Positions 7,121 to 7,396 of a stretch of 7,396 bases of DNA are shown piece by piece. Under the pieces are notes generated by a model. That model was not told the DNA's origin. It was given only the letters and a program-made list of their open reading frames with translations, and searched no databases. Made by a program: the position numbers and the translations under genes. The stretch is from Flavobacteriaceae bacterium (GTDB lineage: Bacteria; Bacteroidota; Bacteroidia; Flavobacteriales; Flavobacteriaceae), in contig NZQO01000054.1 in assembly GCA_002693605.1 (NCBI GenBank), forward strand, positions 1 through 7,396, read 5' to 3'. Every line of letters starts with the position of its first letter. Positions within the stretch are counted from its first letter, which is position 1.

Positions 7121-7396
7121 ATGAAAAAACTATTTTTATTTGCTGCCTTCGCAGTACTCGCAATGAGCACCAGCCTCGCCCAGGGCGAAATCAAGATTGG
7201 TGTTAATGGAGCCCTACCGGTAGGCGATGCCGACGATGGGTATACATTCGGCGCCATCGCGGATTTTGCCTATCTCTTTAATGTGAACGAAGCATTTCAG
7301 GTTGGGCCAATGGCAAGTTTTCTATACTATTTTGGAGATGAGGAAGAATTCGATACCGGTTTTGGCACTATTGATGTTGAAATCGATGATGCCGCC
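7121..7396 (+). CDS. Secreted outer-membrane beta-barrel protein, N-terminal part (cut by window end)
   Basis: The first 92 codons of a gene that runs off the window. It starts at ATG 7121 with MKKLFLFAAFAVLAM and a signal peptide ending T-S-L-A-Q (cleavage near residue 21). The mature part starts GEIKIGVNGALPVGDADDGY, followed by strand-like segments FGAIADFAYLFNV and FQVGPMASFLYYFG with acidic turns (GDEEEFD). The strand-turn pattern and the G-P-M-A-S-F segment fit the same small beta-barrel class as the preceding gene, but identity between the two is low outside the signal peptide. It lies 171 bases after that gene, beyond a terminator, so it is probably a separate transcription unit. Function is unknown and full length cannot be judged. 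Confidence 0.8.
   Translation, partial: MKKLFLFAAFAVLAMSTSLAQGEIKIGVNGALPVGDADDGYTFGAIADFAYLFNVNEAFQVGPMASFLYYFGDEEEFDTGFGTIDVEIDDAA

Noticed and set aside
7075..7257. 60-codon minus-strand open frame near the right end
   Set aside because: It overlaps the signal-peptide region of a good plus-strand secreted protein and has no features of its own.

Overview
The window reads as an ordinary chromosomal stretch from the phylum Bacteroidota, most likely family Flavobacteriaceae; the genus cannot be told. Four things point there. A promoter matches the phylum's TTG / TAnnTTTG consensus. Genes lack Shine-Dalgarno sites and have A-rich start regions. The gene order is M23 peptidase, coiled-coil protein, zapA, 6S-like RNA, rny. 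Small secreted beta-barrel proteins end the window.

Left part (1-1791, minus strand): an M23-family cell-wall endopeptidase gene is interrupted by one in-frame TAA directly after a conserved catalytic-domain histidine. Nine bases downstream begins a gene cut by the window edge. It has a TTG start and a signal peptide, and it looks like the start of an outer-membrane protein with a carboxypeptidase-regulatory-like N-terminus.

Middle (1887-4365, plus strand): a good promoter drives a small coiled-coil protein (ZapB-like by size and context) and zapA, which acts on FtsZ. A 210-base gap follows. It holds a structured RNA closed by a perfect 12-bp stem and ending in seven T's, which I read as a 6S RNA of the flavobacterial type. 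Then comes rny (RNase Y: membrane anchor, coiled coil, KH, HD). A strong symmetrical hairpin ends rny and probably also the convergent gene. The cluster thus links cell-wall cleavage, Z-ring assembly, RNA polymerase control and mRNA decay.

Right part: an aldo/keto reductase and xerD (chromosome dimer resolution) lie in series on the minus strand. Facing away from xerD are two successive plus-strand genes for small secreted outer-membrane beta-barrel proteins, separated by a terminator; the second is cut by the window end.

No mobile element, CRISPR array, tRNA or rRNA was seen, and no gap without a gene or RNA exceeds about 170 bases. I found no convincing new multi-gene system. The points most worth a second look are the stop codon in the peptidase gene and the 6S-like RNA placed after zapA.
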